A DNA stretch of 64,000 nucleotides from Chlorocebus sabaeus (Eukaryota > Chordata > Mammalia > Primates > Cercopithecidae), in NCBI RefSeq assembly GCF_047675955.1, contig NC_132904.1, positions 5,053,501 through 5,117,500 on the forward strand, written 5' to 3'. The notes beneath the pieces were generated by a model. The model had not been told where the DNA came from. It did no database searches and saw nothing but the letters and a program-made list of their open reading frames with translations. Shown here in pieces: positions 1 to 9,028 of this stretch (the first letter of the stretch is position 1; each line of letters begins with the position of its first letter). The position numbers were made by a program, and so were the translations under genes.

Positions 1-1620
1 GCCAAGGGTTCCCCCCGCAAAACTCCAGGCCCCTTTCTGACCTGTGCTGTGGAGGAGCATCTCCTTGGGGAGGGATTCTCAGACAGTCCAGGCTGCAGGA
101 GCTGACCCGGGTGCATCAGGTCCTGGCTGGGTGACCTGGGAATGGCACCCCCACCCCTGGGGCTGGAACCACTCACCCAGCCTGACCCTGGAAGCTCAAC
201 CTCTTCACCCGCTGAGAGTGTCGGGCTGGGGCTGCAGAGGGCAAGGTGGGAGGCCAAATCCAGCCTGCCAGCCCCTGGGAGGCTCGGCCACTGGGGTTCC
301 CTGTGAGGACAGCCACCGTCTTTCCCGACTGCAGTCACAGAAGCCCAATGCATTGGATTGCGCCTTTTTGATTTTGCAAGTGAGAACTGCCCCTGTCCCT
401 GTGGGGGAGCCTATGGTCTGTGGACACCTCTCGGCCCTTGGAGCACCCACTGACCGGTGCATGGGAGCCCGCAGCCCGCCTGCAGCCGGAGCACGTTCCC
501 ACTGCCCCAGGCTATTCTTAACAAGCCAAGCCTCTGGCTCCAGGGCTAAAAATACCACATGGGAGGCCTGTGGGAAAGCTGCCGCTGGCTATTTTAGTGA
601 TTTCTCACTGGAGATTTGGGGTCCCTGCATGTTGCCAGGACAGGGAGGGCACTGCGGCCTGCACCACCCAGGGCCCCTCTCAGCCCATATTGGGGCTCCT
701 CTGTGTCAAGCATCCTTAGCACCCAACGGCAGCCACCTCTGGTGTCCAGGGAGGTAGAAGGAAGGGCCTGGGAGTCTTGAGCTCCCTCATTTCAGCTTCG
801 GAGAAACGAGTTCCAAGTGGGGAGCAGGTGCCCGGGGTCACAGTGTGGTCTGCGGTGTAGAGACCAGCGGGCACCCAGGGTCACAGTGTGGTCTGTGGTG
901 GAGAGACCCCTGGACTGCTCCCTGGCATGTGAGGCCTGGTCCGGCTCTCTCTCATCCAAGGGGCATTTGGGGGCCACAGCCGAGCTGTGCAGGTTCTCAC
1001 TGGGCTTCTTAGACCAAGGCTTAGCTTCCCATTACCTTTCTGCAGCCTTATCTGCCCACTTTCTTTCTCATGAACCTTTTTGTCCTTGATTTCCCTTCAT
1101 CTCTCCCACAGTTTGGCAGGTGTGGCAGAGGGGGCTTTGGCCCCGCTGTGGGAATGCAAAACCAAGGCTCAGGAAGGAGAGGTGCGTGTCAAGGCTACAG
1201 CTGTGCAGGGCTGGGCCAGGCTGGCTTCACCCTTCCAAGCCTGGGCGTCTTGGTGGTGCCACTGGCGCTCATATCCACCCTCTCCTGCCGGTTCCCCATG
1301 CGCAGGGCCCTGTGCCGTGCTGGTGACTGATGGCCATTGTGTTCTCAGACTGGAGGGCCTGGCTCCTGGGCAGCCGCTGTGGGTCTGCACCTATGAGCTG
1401 TGTGTCCCTGTGATGGGGCCCTGATGGGCAAGCACGATGATCGCCCCTGACAGGTGGCACAACGTGCCATTGTGTGGGGCCCACCCCGGGCAGGTCCATT
1501 AACTGCCAGGGGAGAGGAGGGCCGAGGCCTGTGCCGTGCGTGCAGGATTATCGGGGTCGTGGGGGGGCAGCATGAGACCCTCTTCCTGCCACTGGGCTGG
1601 GGCTGGGGTCCCGGCCCAGA
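1..1620. other. GC-rich single-copy DNA, no gene recognised
   Basis: No coding exon or known repeat is recognised. Several overlapping open frames on both strands resemble no protein I know and look like GC-rich chance frames. An AT-richer patch at about 505-605 carries three MEF2-like A/T cores (see findings). A short tandem duplication lies at 829-915. Confidence 0.6.
829..915. repeat. 43-bp tandem duplication, two copies
   Basis: The string GGTCACAGTGTGGTCTG begins at 836 and again at 879, and the flanking bases match imperfectly (GTGCCCGG against GCACCCAG; GTGTAGAGACC against GTGGAGAGACC). The copies differ at several bases, so this is not very recent. No function is implied. Confidence 0.75.
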
Positions 1621-1624
1621 AGGC

Positions 1625-1740
1625 TGAAGGGCTTTAGGCAAATTCCCTCCATCCATGTCTGTGCCTCAGTTTCCTCCTCTGCAGAATGGAGATCTTCAAG
1701 GTGGCTCCCATCTTGACCCATGAAGGGACCTGGGAGGACA
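1625..1740 (+). mobile_element. MIR SINE fragment
   Basis: The segment has the MIR core order on the plus strand: a GGCAAATTCCCTCC region, then GTGCCTCAGTTTCCTCCTCT, then GCAGAATGGAGAT. MIRs are tRNA-derived SINEs that predate the placental radiation. The ends are approximate because the copy is diverged. Confidence 0.7.
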
Positions 1741-1871
1741 AGGGACAAAGAGGCATGGCCGGTTACCAGGCTATCACTGTGGGGAAGGAGATGGGGATGT
1801 CGGAGTGGGAGGCATCTGACAAGATTCCCTTCGGACAAGATTTCTCCCTGAGCCAGGACCTGCCTCTGGGA

Positions 1872-1962
1872 GCTCAGATAGCACCACCCAGACTCAGGAG
1901 TGCCTTGGGGGCCTCCATGAGAGACGCCCACCCACACCTGCCTGGGGAGCACCCTGCTGCCG
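1872..1962. repeat. Copy A of a local 92-bp duplication
   Basis: Starting at CTCAGATAGCACCACCC, this stretch matches 3635-3726 at roughly 80 per cent by eye, with shared blocks AGAGTGCCT, GGGGGCCTC and CACACCTGCCTGG. A MIR-like segment lies upstream of both copies, so the duplicated unit may be longer. I do not recognise it as a named repeat. It could be a local duplication or an unrecognised dispersed element. Confidence 0.65.
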
Positions 1963-2149
1963 CTCAGGAGCTCCCTGCTGTGCCACACGGGTCCCCTTAA
2001 AACTAGAAATTCCACGACCCACAACGAATCAGCCACAGGGAGGCCCAGTGCCGTGACTGATGGGGACCAGGTCCCCCAGGGGACCACCACGGTCAGCATA
2101 AGTGGACACCACACGGCCCCTTCCTGAGGACAGGGCGGAGGCCAAGCCT

Positions 2150-2262
2150 AGCTCCCCGTCAGCCCTTACTCGGGCCCTGCCCTGTGGGGACCTCAAAACA
2201 CCATCTCCCAATTTACAGATGAGAAAATGGGCCACAGAGAGGGTGAGCGTCATGGCAGACAA
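2150..2262 (-). mobile_element. MIR SINE fragment
   Basis: It contains the reverse-complement MIR core: CCCAATTTACAGATGAGAAA followed by CACAGAGAGGGTGAG. The ends are approximate. Confidence 0.65.
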
Positions 2263-3480
2263 GATTTCCACCCTGGTTCCCGTGAGTGACCTTTCTGAGG
2301 ACCCCAGCGGCCTGCAGCCCTCACAGGGCTCTCTCTTCTTCCCATGCCATCCCACCCTGTCCAGCTGGCTCTCCTGGGCTTTCCAGGCCCCTCTCTCCTC
2401 CCATCCTCCGCTCTCTTCCTCCCTCCCCCTTCCCTCTTCTGTGCCAGCTCCAAGCACCGCACCCAAGCCTTGGGGACACGGTGTGGCCTCCAGCATTCCT
2501 GCCCTGTTTTCATTTAGGGGACGCCCCCAAAATACTCCGCCTGCGGGAGGCGGCAGCCGCCCCAGGCCCCCTGGGAATGCGCTTGCAAGCCTTGGCTGGG
2601 CCGTGCTGGCAGGGGCAGGGAATGCAGAGGCGGCAGAGTAGGGGGGGCCAGGACCCCCCAGCACGGCTTTTCGGGTTAATGCGAAAGAGGAGACCGCGCA
2701 GCTCCGGGCCCGGAGAGGACCTCAGGAATGTGGTGGTTCAGAGCTGACATCCACATTTCCCTGTCTGCCTGGATCCAGTTCGGGGACAGTGGGGCAGCGC
2801 CAGGAGGAGGGCCAGCAACACAGCCAGGCAGCCGTCCTGGGGCTGGCTGGCAGTTCAAAGCCCTGCCACCCATCGCGGGGGCGTATGGAGCTCCTCAGAT
2901 GGGCTGGGCCTTCCTGGAAGATGATCCCTGGGACTGGGAGAGGCCCCTCCCCTGTCCCCATAGGCTGTGCCCTCTCTCCTCATCCTCAGTCTCTGAGCAG
3001 ATGGCACCTTCCTCAGGAAGACCTCCCAGGACAGCGAGGGGAGGGCGACTGCTCCTCCACCTTCCCTGGCCCTGTGTGTCTTCTCTGGAGCAAGCTCAAT
3101 TCTAAGCGTTCCTGGGCCCACGGGCCCCTCGCGGCTGAAGCACGGCTTTTGCGCCTTCACCTGGTTTTGGAATCACAAGCCAAACTCAGGCAGCACCCGG
3201 GGAGATGAACGTGGAGGCTCCAGTGGGCAGGTGGACCTCGTGGTGCTGACCAAACTCTAGCCAAGTTTCAAGGCCCGGCTCTCAGATGCTCCCCCAGATG
3301 GCCCACAGCTGGCTAACATCTAGTGCTGAGATGGTCTGCCTGGGGCAGGACACAGACCTCACCACGGGCAGGATTTCTTCCCAAAGCTGTGCCATCCCCC
3401 TGTCACCTGGGGATGCTGGTGACAGTGCAGACCCCAGGCCCAGCAGTGGGGCTGCAGTGACCCACGGTTATCATGGGAAC
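2263..3480. other. GC-rich single-copy DNA, no gene recognised
   Basis: Open frames of up to about 210 codons overlap here on both strands, but none gives a recognisable domain and composition is skewed to Pro, Ser, Gly and Arg, as expected from GC-rich chance frames. Part of a pyrimidine-rich stretch lies at about 2380-2440. I see no named repeat. Confidence 0.6.
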
Positions 3481-3484
3481 TTCA

Positions 3485-3600
3485 TACCTGAGGTAAGAGC
3501 TTGGACCTTGGCTTGGGAGGTCCCAGGCTGCATCACCCTGGGCCTCAGTTTCCCCTTCTGTCATGCAGGAAGACACCGCTGTCCTGCCTGTCTGTGTGGT
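3485..3600 (+). mobile_element. MIR SINE fragment, diverged
   Basis: AAGAGCTTGGACCTTGG, then CATCACCCTGGGCCTCAGTT and TCCCCTTCTGTCATG follow the MIR core order on the plus strand. It sits just upstream of copy B of the local duplication, as another MIR does upstream of copy A. Confidence 0.6.
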
Positions 3601-3634
3601 TAAGAAAGGGTCCCCATTTGAGATGCCTCCAGGA

Positions 3635-3726
3635 TCTCAGATAGCACCACCCTGACACAAGAGTGCCTAGGGGGCCTCGGCGAGAGATACCCACCCCACA
3701 CCTGCCTGGCAGGCTCCCTGCTGCAG
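3635..3726. repeat. Copy B of a local 92-bp duplication
   Basis: This matches 1872-1962 in the same orientation about 1.76 kb downstream. The shared core begins TCTCAGATAGCACCACCC and runs to CTGCCTGG. Translated on the minus strand, both copies give a similar short peptide (..GTPESGWCYL.. and ..GTLVSGWCYL..), which simply reflects the DNA similarity. Confidence 0.65.
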
Positions 3727-4185
3727 CTAAGGATGCAGCAGAGGCTAAACAAGGGGGTCCTGCTACCTCCCTGCTATAGGCAGGACCACGGGAGCCCTGG
3801 TGGAGCCCCTGAACTGGGCTTCCTGGCTTCAGGAAGCAGAATGGCAGCAGAAGGCCCGGAGGGGAATCCCATTGGCCAGGTGGCCTGCCCACAGATGCTG
3901 TACTTGCCTCCTGACCTCAAATATTGGCTAGGGCAGGCAGAGGGGTCAGCAATGCTGGCCGGGCAGTAGGCGCCGGTCAGTCTGCTGCTGAGTGACACAG
4001 ATGATGTCCTGGCTGGGGCCAGCCCCATCCCCCACCCGTGCTCCCCTCACCAGACAAGAGGCACCTCTGCAGCAAGCCAGAGCCTATGGGCAATGCCTAC
4101 CCTCTAGCCCACGCCCCCACGAGAGGGTCCCACCTTATCAGCAGTGTTGCCTCCACCTAGGCAGGCACCTGGGGCTAGGGGCGGC
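3727..4185. other. Single-copy DNA, nothing recognised
   Basis: GC-rich sequence with no recognisable repeat, exon or motif cluster. Open frames of about 80 codons on both strands resemble no known protein. Confidence 0.55.
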
Positions 4186-4237
4186 GCTTCCCCTGGTTCT
4201 TCTGGTGTCTGGGACAAATATTTGTTGAATGAATGTT
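4186..4237 (+). mobile_element. L2 LINE 3' end fragment
   Basis: GACAAATATTTGTTGAATGAATG is the characteristic end of L2 (here in two overlapping parts: ACAAATATTTGTTGAA and TGAATGAATG), preceded by a diverged 3' UTR. Plus orientation. Confidence 0.75.
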
Positions 4238-4384
4238 AAGTCCAGCGAGGTCAGTGGCATCATCAACCCTGACTCCGAGAATTCCTGAGCCCCCAGCACA
4301 TTTATTCTCCCCGCCGCTGACCTTCACTGAGAGGGGATAAGACCTTGGAACCCTAAGCGTCTGTGTCCAACTCCATTATGTTCC

Positions 4385-4500
4385 TGGGGGAAAACCCTTT
4401 GCCTCTCTGACTCTCTGGGTCCTCGTCTGTGGCCTGGGCACTATATCAGCCATTTGCTTGGAGGTCAAGTAAGATTTAATGTGCAAAGCACCTGACTTGG
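4385..4500 (+). mobile_element. MIR SINE fragment
   Basis: CCTTTGCCTCTCTGACTCTC, a GTCCTCGTCTGTGGCCTGGG core and a 3' part AAGATTTAATGTGCAAAGCA give a nearly full MIR layout on the plus strand. It ends just before the C-tract at 4519. Confidence 0.7.
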
Positions 4501-4518
4501 AGGATCTGGCCGTGAATT

Positions 4519-4606
4519 CCCCCCCCCCCCGCCCCCCACTTCCCGTACGCAGTGACATGCTGAGCTCAGGACAAGGTGTGGGGCGAGCGGTGGTGGGGGG
4601 GGGGGG
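4519..4606. repeat. Facing homopolymers: C12-G-C6 and G12
   Basis: An uninterrupted run of 12 C (4519-4530), one G and six C (4532-4537) is followed 58 bases after the last C by 12 G (4595-4606). Each could form a G-quadruplex or i-motif. Because they are complementary they could also pair as a hairpin stem with a loop of about 64 bases. No coding or repeat family explains the pair. Homopolymer lengths are prone to assembly error. Confidence 0.8.
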
Positions 4607-5699
4607 TGGTTCAGAGATTTGAGCACAGTCCGCTTGTGTTAAACTACTGGTCAGCTGTAGCAGATAAAACCGGGACACAAATCATGGTAAATCACACACA
4701 CTAGAAGATTCTCTGCCTTCAGAGAAAACAAAGGAACCAGTGAAGCCTCTGGTGCTGTGGACGGCTTCAGGGAGGTGACCTGCAGATGGTCCTGAGTGCA
4801 GGGTTTGACCCAGTGGGAGGAGGACAGTGCAAAGCACAGACTGAAGACGAGACCCCAGGAGTCCAGGGAACCTGCCCACGGCCACCCATCGCCAAGTGCT
4901 GCCCAACGGCCGGGCTTGGCAGCTGCATGGGCCAGCACGACACAGGGCAGGCCCGCTTGGCGGAGTCAGAGAAGTGTCCTTTTCTCCTTCCAGAAACTGC
5001 TGGGCCTTTTCTCATGCCTGAAACACTCCCGTTTCACACTAGAGGTCCTTAAAAGCTGTGCCTTCATGAGGCGTCCTTTGTGAAAACGCCTTCAGTAACT
5101 GTTTTTGGGAGGCAGGGGAGTCACCTGAAGTTGTGGCATCTCAGAGTTCCCTTGGGACACCATTCAACAAGGATGTGCAGAAGGCAACACCCTTCTTGAG
5201 GTGGACAAGAAGCAGGTGCATGGGACTCTGGGCTCACAGCAGGGGTGCAGGCCCGGTGGCCATCAGAAGATCCTCCTGCCAGGTCTGTGTGTGCCCATGC
5301 CGCGACTGTCCCTCCCTTCTCCCACAGAGCCTCTGTGTCCTCTCACTGGGCGGCCCTGACTCTCCTTCTCCCATGACCTCGTGTCTGGAGGCCATGCCCT
5401 GGCCTGTCTGTTTCTTGGCTGAGTGTTCTGAGGTCTCTGTCTATCTCGAAGCTGCAGAACGCAGGCTCTAAGGAGTGAGGCGGCACCCCAAGAGCACCCT
5501 CCCTTCCCTGGAGCTGACGCAGGGCTCACAGCAGGTACATAGGGCCCTGGTTCCCCTCTACTTCACAGTTGGGAACCTGAGGCCCGGGGCGCGGGAGCTG
5601 CCCGTGTGGGGTCGTGGAGTGAGTCGGGCATCACCCAGAGCCCCAGCCAGCCTGCCCCCGCGGGGCCCTTGGCTCGGCTGCCTTAGACAAAGGCTCTTC
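4607..5699. other. Single-copy DNA, no gene recognised
   Basis: Mostly GC-rich sequence without a recognised repeat. CpG density rises in the last 130 bases (about 5580-5700), leading into the possible regulatory element at 5700-5960. Open frames on both strands resemble no known protein. Confidence 0.55.
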
Positions 5700-5960
5700 T
5701 TTGAAGCGTCTGAGACAGAGCCCCTGGTTTCCGGCCCCAGCCCACCGGGAGGCACCCGCCTCGGCAGCTGTCTTCATTTGCTGCCCACCAGCCGGGCCGG
5801 CCCGGACCTTGGTTTATTGTCAGCTTCCTTGCCAGAAATATGCTCCAACAAATGCTGTAAACAAACGGGACAATTGCAGACCATCACGCTTGGATTTCTC
5901 TCTAATATGCATAAAATGGGGTGCGGCTGGGACTGCCTGGCCAGCAGCCTCTGCTAAGCA
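5700..5960. promoter_or_regulatory. Candidate enhancer: forkhead and POU/homeodomain-like sites
   Basis: An AT-richer core follows a CpG-rich shoulder. It holds a consensus forkhead site TGTAAACA (5856-5863), a posterior-Hox-like TTTATTG (5813-5819), an octamer-like ATGCATAA (about 5907-5914) and GACAATTG just after the forkhead site. Such close packing of intact A/T motifs in GC-rich repeat-poor DNA is typical of conserved non-coding elements. Conservation could not be tested here, so the enhancer role is inference. Confidence 0.35.
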
Positions 5961-6089
5961 AAAGCCCCCTCTGGATGTGGGCCTGACCACAGCAGGCTCT
6001 TCCCCTCCTCTGAGCCCACAGCCCTCAAGCCTGGGTCACAGACAGGTCCTGATGCTATTCTACCTTCAGCCTACCCATGGAGAAGGTTT

Positions 6090-6315
6090 CTTCACCTATT
6101 TAGCAAACACTGACCTAGCGCTTGCTAGGGGTCGGCACTGTTCCTATATCCTGTGAATGTCCCTCATTTCATCCTTATAAAAACCTATGAGGTAGGGCAT
6201 ATCATGATCCTACTTTATAGAGAAGGAAACTGAAGTACAGAGAGGTTAAGTCACAGGACCAAAGACACACAGCTAATAAGTGGAGGACGTGGAATTCCAC
6301 CCCAGGCTGTGGGCT
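6090..6315 (-). mobile_element. MIR SINE, nearly full length
   Basis: Reverse orientation with all main blocks in order: CACTGACCTAGCGCTTGCTA, CTCATTTCATCCTTATAAAA, CCTATGAGGTAGGG, GAAACTGAAGTACAGAGAGG, TTAAGTCACAGGACC and ACACACAGCTAATAAGTGG. This is among the better preserved MIRs in the window. Confidence 0.85.
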
Positions 6316-6541
6316 CCAGAGTGTAAGTCCTGGCCAGAGAGAAGTTTGGGAAGAGGGATCCATGGGGCAGAGGACGTGGAGTCCTGATGAAAGAAAGAAG
6401 GGGACTCCAGACCCTGGCAAAGCAGATGACTGCCCTCCCTTGCACAGACCTGCTCTGGGCAGCGTTGCTGGGACTCTGGGAAGCATTGAGTACCCACGCT
6501 CCCTCCTTCCATGGACCTCCGAAGTGTCTGTGAGAGCTTAA

Positions 6542-6914
6542 TGCTATGGGCTGAATCACATCCTCCCACAATTAGTATGTTGAAGTCTTAACCCTCAGGA
6601 CCCCGGAATGCGACATTATTTGCAGATAGGATCTTTACAGATGAAATCAAGTGAAAAGGAAGTCACTAGAGTGGGCCCTAATTCAATATGACTGGCATCC
6701 TCATAAGATTAGGACACAGACCCACATAGAGGAACAACCCTGTGAAAATGCGAGGAGATGCTGTCTATGAGCCAAGGAAAGAGACCGCAGAAGAATCAGC
6801 CCTGCCACACCTTGATCTCAGATGTCCAGCCTCCAGGACAGTGAGAGAAGAAACATCTGTTTGTAAGCAACCCAGTCTGCAGAAATTTCTGGTATGACGA
6901 ACTATATAAATCAA
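6542..6914 (+). mobile_element. MLT1-type MaLR solo LTR
   Basis: An ERVL-MaLR LTR in plus orientation, opening with TGCTATGGGCTGAATC and containing GTATGTTGAAGTCTTAACCC, AGTGGGCCCTAATTCAATAT, CAGCCTCCAGGACAGTGAGA and a decayed 3' end. These non-autonomous LTR elements are ancient in mammals. No internal gag or pol sequence is attached. It directly abuts the tetranucleotide array at 6947. Confidence 0.8.
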
Positions 6915-6946
6915 TCAGTGTAACTTCCTTCTCTCTCTTCCTTTCT

Positions 6947-8469
6947 TCCATCCATCCATCCATCCACTCATCCATTCATCCACCTACTCATTCATCCATC
7001 TACTCATCCATCCATCTACTCATCCATCCATCCACTCATCCATCCATCCACTCATCATCCATCCATCCATCCACTCATCCATCCATCCACTCATCCATCC
7101 ATCCACTCATCCATCCATCCATTCATCCATCCACTCGTCCATCCATCCATTCATCATCCATCCATCCATCCATCCATCCACTCATCCATCCATCCATTCA
7201 TCCACTCATCCATCTATCCATGCATCCATCCATCCATCCATTAATCCATCCACTCGTCCATCCATCCACTCATCCATCCATCCATTCATCCATCCACTCG
7301 TCCATCCATCCACTCGTCCATCCATCCACTCATCCATCCATCCATTCATCCATCCACTCGTCCATCCATCTACTCGTCCATCCATCCACTCATCCATCCA
7401 TCCACTCATCATCCATCCATCCATCCATCCATCCATCCATCCATCCACTCATCCATCCATCCATTCATCCATTCATCCACTCATCCATCTATCCATGCAT
7501 CCATCCATCCATCCATCCATTCATCCATCCACTCGTCCATCCATCCACTCATCCATCCATCCATTCATCCATCCACTCGTCCATCCATCCACTCGTCCAT
7601 CCATCCACTCATCCATCCATCCATTCATCCATCCACTCGTCCATCCATCCACTCGTCCATCCATCCACTCATCCATCCATCCACTCATCATCCATCCATC
7701 CATCCATCCATCCACTGATCCATCCATCCATTCATCCATTCATCCACTCATCCATCTATCCATGCATCCATCCATCCATCCATCCATTCATCCATCCACT
7801 CGTCCATCCATCCACTCATCCATCCATCCATTCATCCATCCACTCGTCCATCCATCCACTCGTCCATCCATCCACTCATCCATCCATCCATTCATCCATC
7901 CACTCGTCCATCCATCCACTCGTCCATCCATCCACTCATCCATCCATCCATTCATCCATCCACTCGTCCATCCGTCCACTCGTCCATCCATCCACTCATC
8001 CATCCATCCACTCATCATCCATCCATCCATCCATCCATCCACTCATCCATCCATCCATTCATCCATTCATCCACTCACCCATCTATCCATGCATCCATCC
8101 ATCCATCCATCCATTCATCCATCCACTCGTCCATCCATCCACTCATCCATCCATCCATTCATCCATCCACTCGTCCATCCATCCACTCGTCCATCCATCC
8201 ACTCATCCATCCATCCATTCATCCATCCACTCGTCCATCCATCCACTCGTCCATCCATCCACTCATCCATCCATCCACTCATCATCCATCCATCCATCCA
8301 TCCATCCACTCATCCATCCATCCATTCATCCATTCATCCACTCATCCATCTATCCATGCATCCATCCATCCATCCATTCATCCATCCACTCGTCCATCCA
8401 TCCACTCATCCATCCATCCATTCATCCATCCACTCATCATCCATCCATCCATCCATCCATCCATCTACT
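6947..8469 (+). repeat. (CATC)n array with 60-bp and 267-bp higher-order units
   Basis: The base unit is the tetranucleotide ATCC. Variants such as ACTCGTCC and CATTCATCC define a 60-bp subunit; for example 7561-7620 and 7621-7680 are identical. Larger units each start at CATCTATCCATGCATCC, at 7211, 7486, 7753, 8080 and 8347. Their lengths are 275, 267, 327 and 267 bp, with a fifth cut off at 123 bp. 275 equals 267 plus two tetramers and 327 equals 267 plus one 60-mer. The left edge (6947-7210) is more irregular. The array has no stops in some frames, which creates long artificial His-Pro-Ser-Ile open frames; it is not a gene. Confidence 0.95.
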
Positions 8470-8825
8470 TGATATGGTTTCGTTATGTCCCCACTCACAT
8501 CTCACCTTGAATTGTAATAATCCCCAAGTGTCCAGGGCAGGGCCAGGTGGAGATAATTGAATCATGGGAGCGGTTTACCCCATACTGTTCTCATGGTAGT
8601 GAATGAGTCTCACAAGATCTGCTGGTTTTATAAATTGGAGTTCCCCTACACATGCTGTCTTGCCTGCTGCCATGCAAGATGTGCCTTTGCTTCTCTTTTG
8701 CCTTCTGCCATGATTGTGAGGCCTCCCCAGCCATGTGGAACTGCGAGTCCATTAAACCTCTTTCCTTTATAAATTACCCAGTCTCGGGTATGCCTTTGTT
8801 AGCAGCGTGAGAATAGACTAATACA
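8470..8825 (+). mobile_element. THE1/MSTA-type MaLR solo LTR inside the array
   Basis: A complete solo LTR of 356 bp, opening TGATATGG and ending ACTAATACA. It contains AATTGAATCATGGGAGCGG, GTGAATGAGTCTCACAAGAT, CTTCTGCCATGATTGTGAGG, CATTAAACCTCTTTCC (poly-A signal region) and GTTAGCAGCGTGAGAATAGA. The probable 5-bp target duplication is CTACT (8465-8469) against CCACT (8826-8830). No internal retroviral sequence remains. It splits the CATC array, so the array existed before this insertion. Confidence 0.9.
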
Positions 8826-9028
8826 CCACTCATCCATCCATCCATCCATCCATCCATCCATCCATCCATCCATCCATCCACTCATCCACCCATCCACTCA
8901 TCCAACCATCCACCTACTCAGTCATCCATCCAACCACCCATTCAATCATCCATACATCCATACATCCATCCATCTACTCATCCATCCATTCCTCCATCCA
9001 TTCACCCACCTCCCTCCCTCCCTATCTA
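8826..9028 (+). repeat. (CATC)n array, right-hand remainder
   Basis: A simple ATCC run (8833-8880) followed by degenerate variants (CATCCACC, CCAACCATCC, ATACATCC) and a CTCCCTCC tail. It lacks the 60-bp and 267-bp units seen left of the LTR, so higher-order amplification is confined to one side. Confidence 0.9.

Noticed and set aside
1548..2664. Minus-strand open frames of 188 and 211 codons and an overlapping plus-strand frame of 179
   Set aside because: Several long frames overlap on both strands in GC-rich DNA, with Pro/Ser/Gly/Arg bias and no domain: the pattern of chance frames.
6947..8469. CRISPR-like regular spacing of repeats
   Set aside because: The 'spacers' are the same tetranucleotide sequence as the repeats, and the DNA is a primate nuclear genome.
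7220..8560. 446-codon plus-strand open frame of His-Pro-Ser-Ile repeats, and similar frames at 7495-8472 and on the minus strand
   Set aside because: It is the translation of the (CATC)n array, which lacks stop codons. It runs into a solo LTR and has no non-repeat domain.
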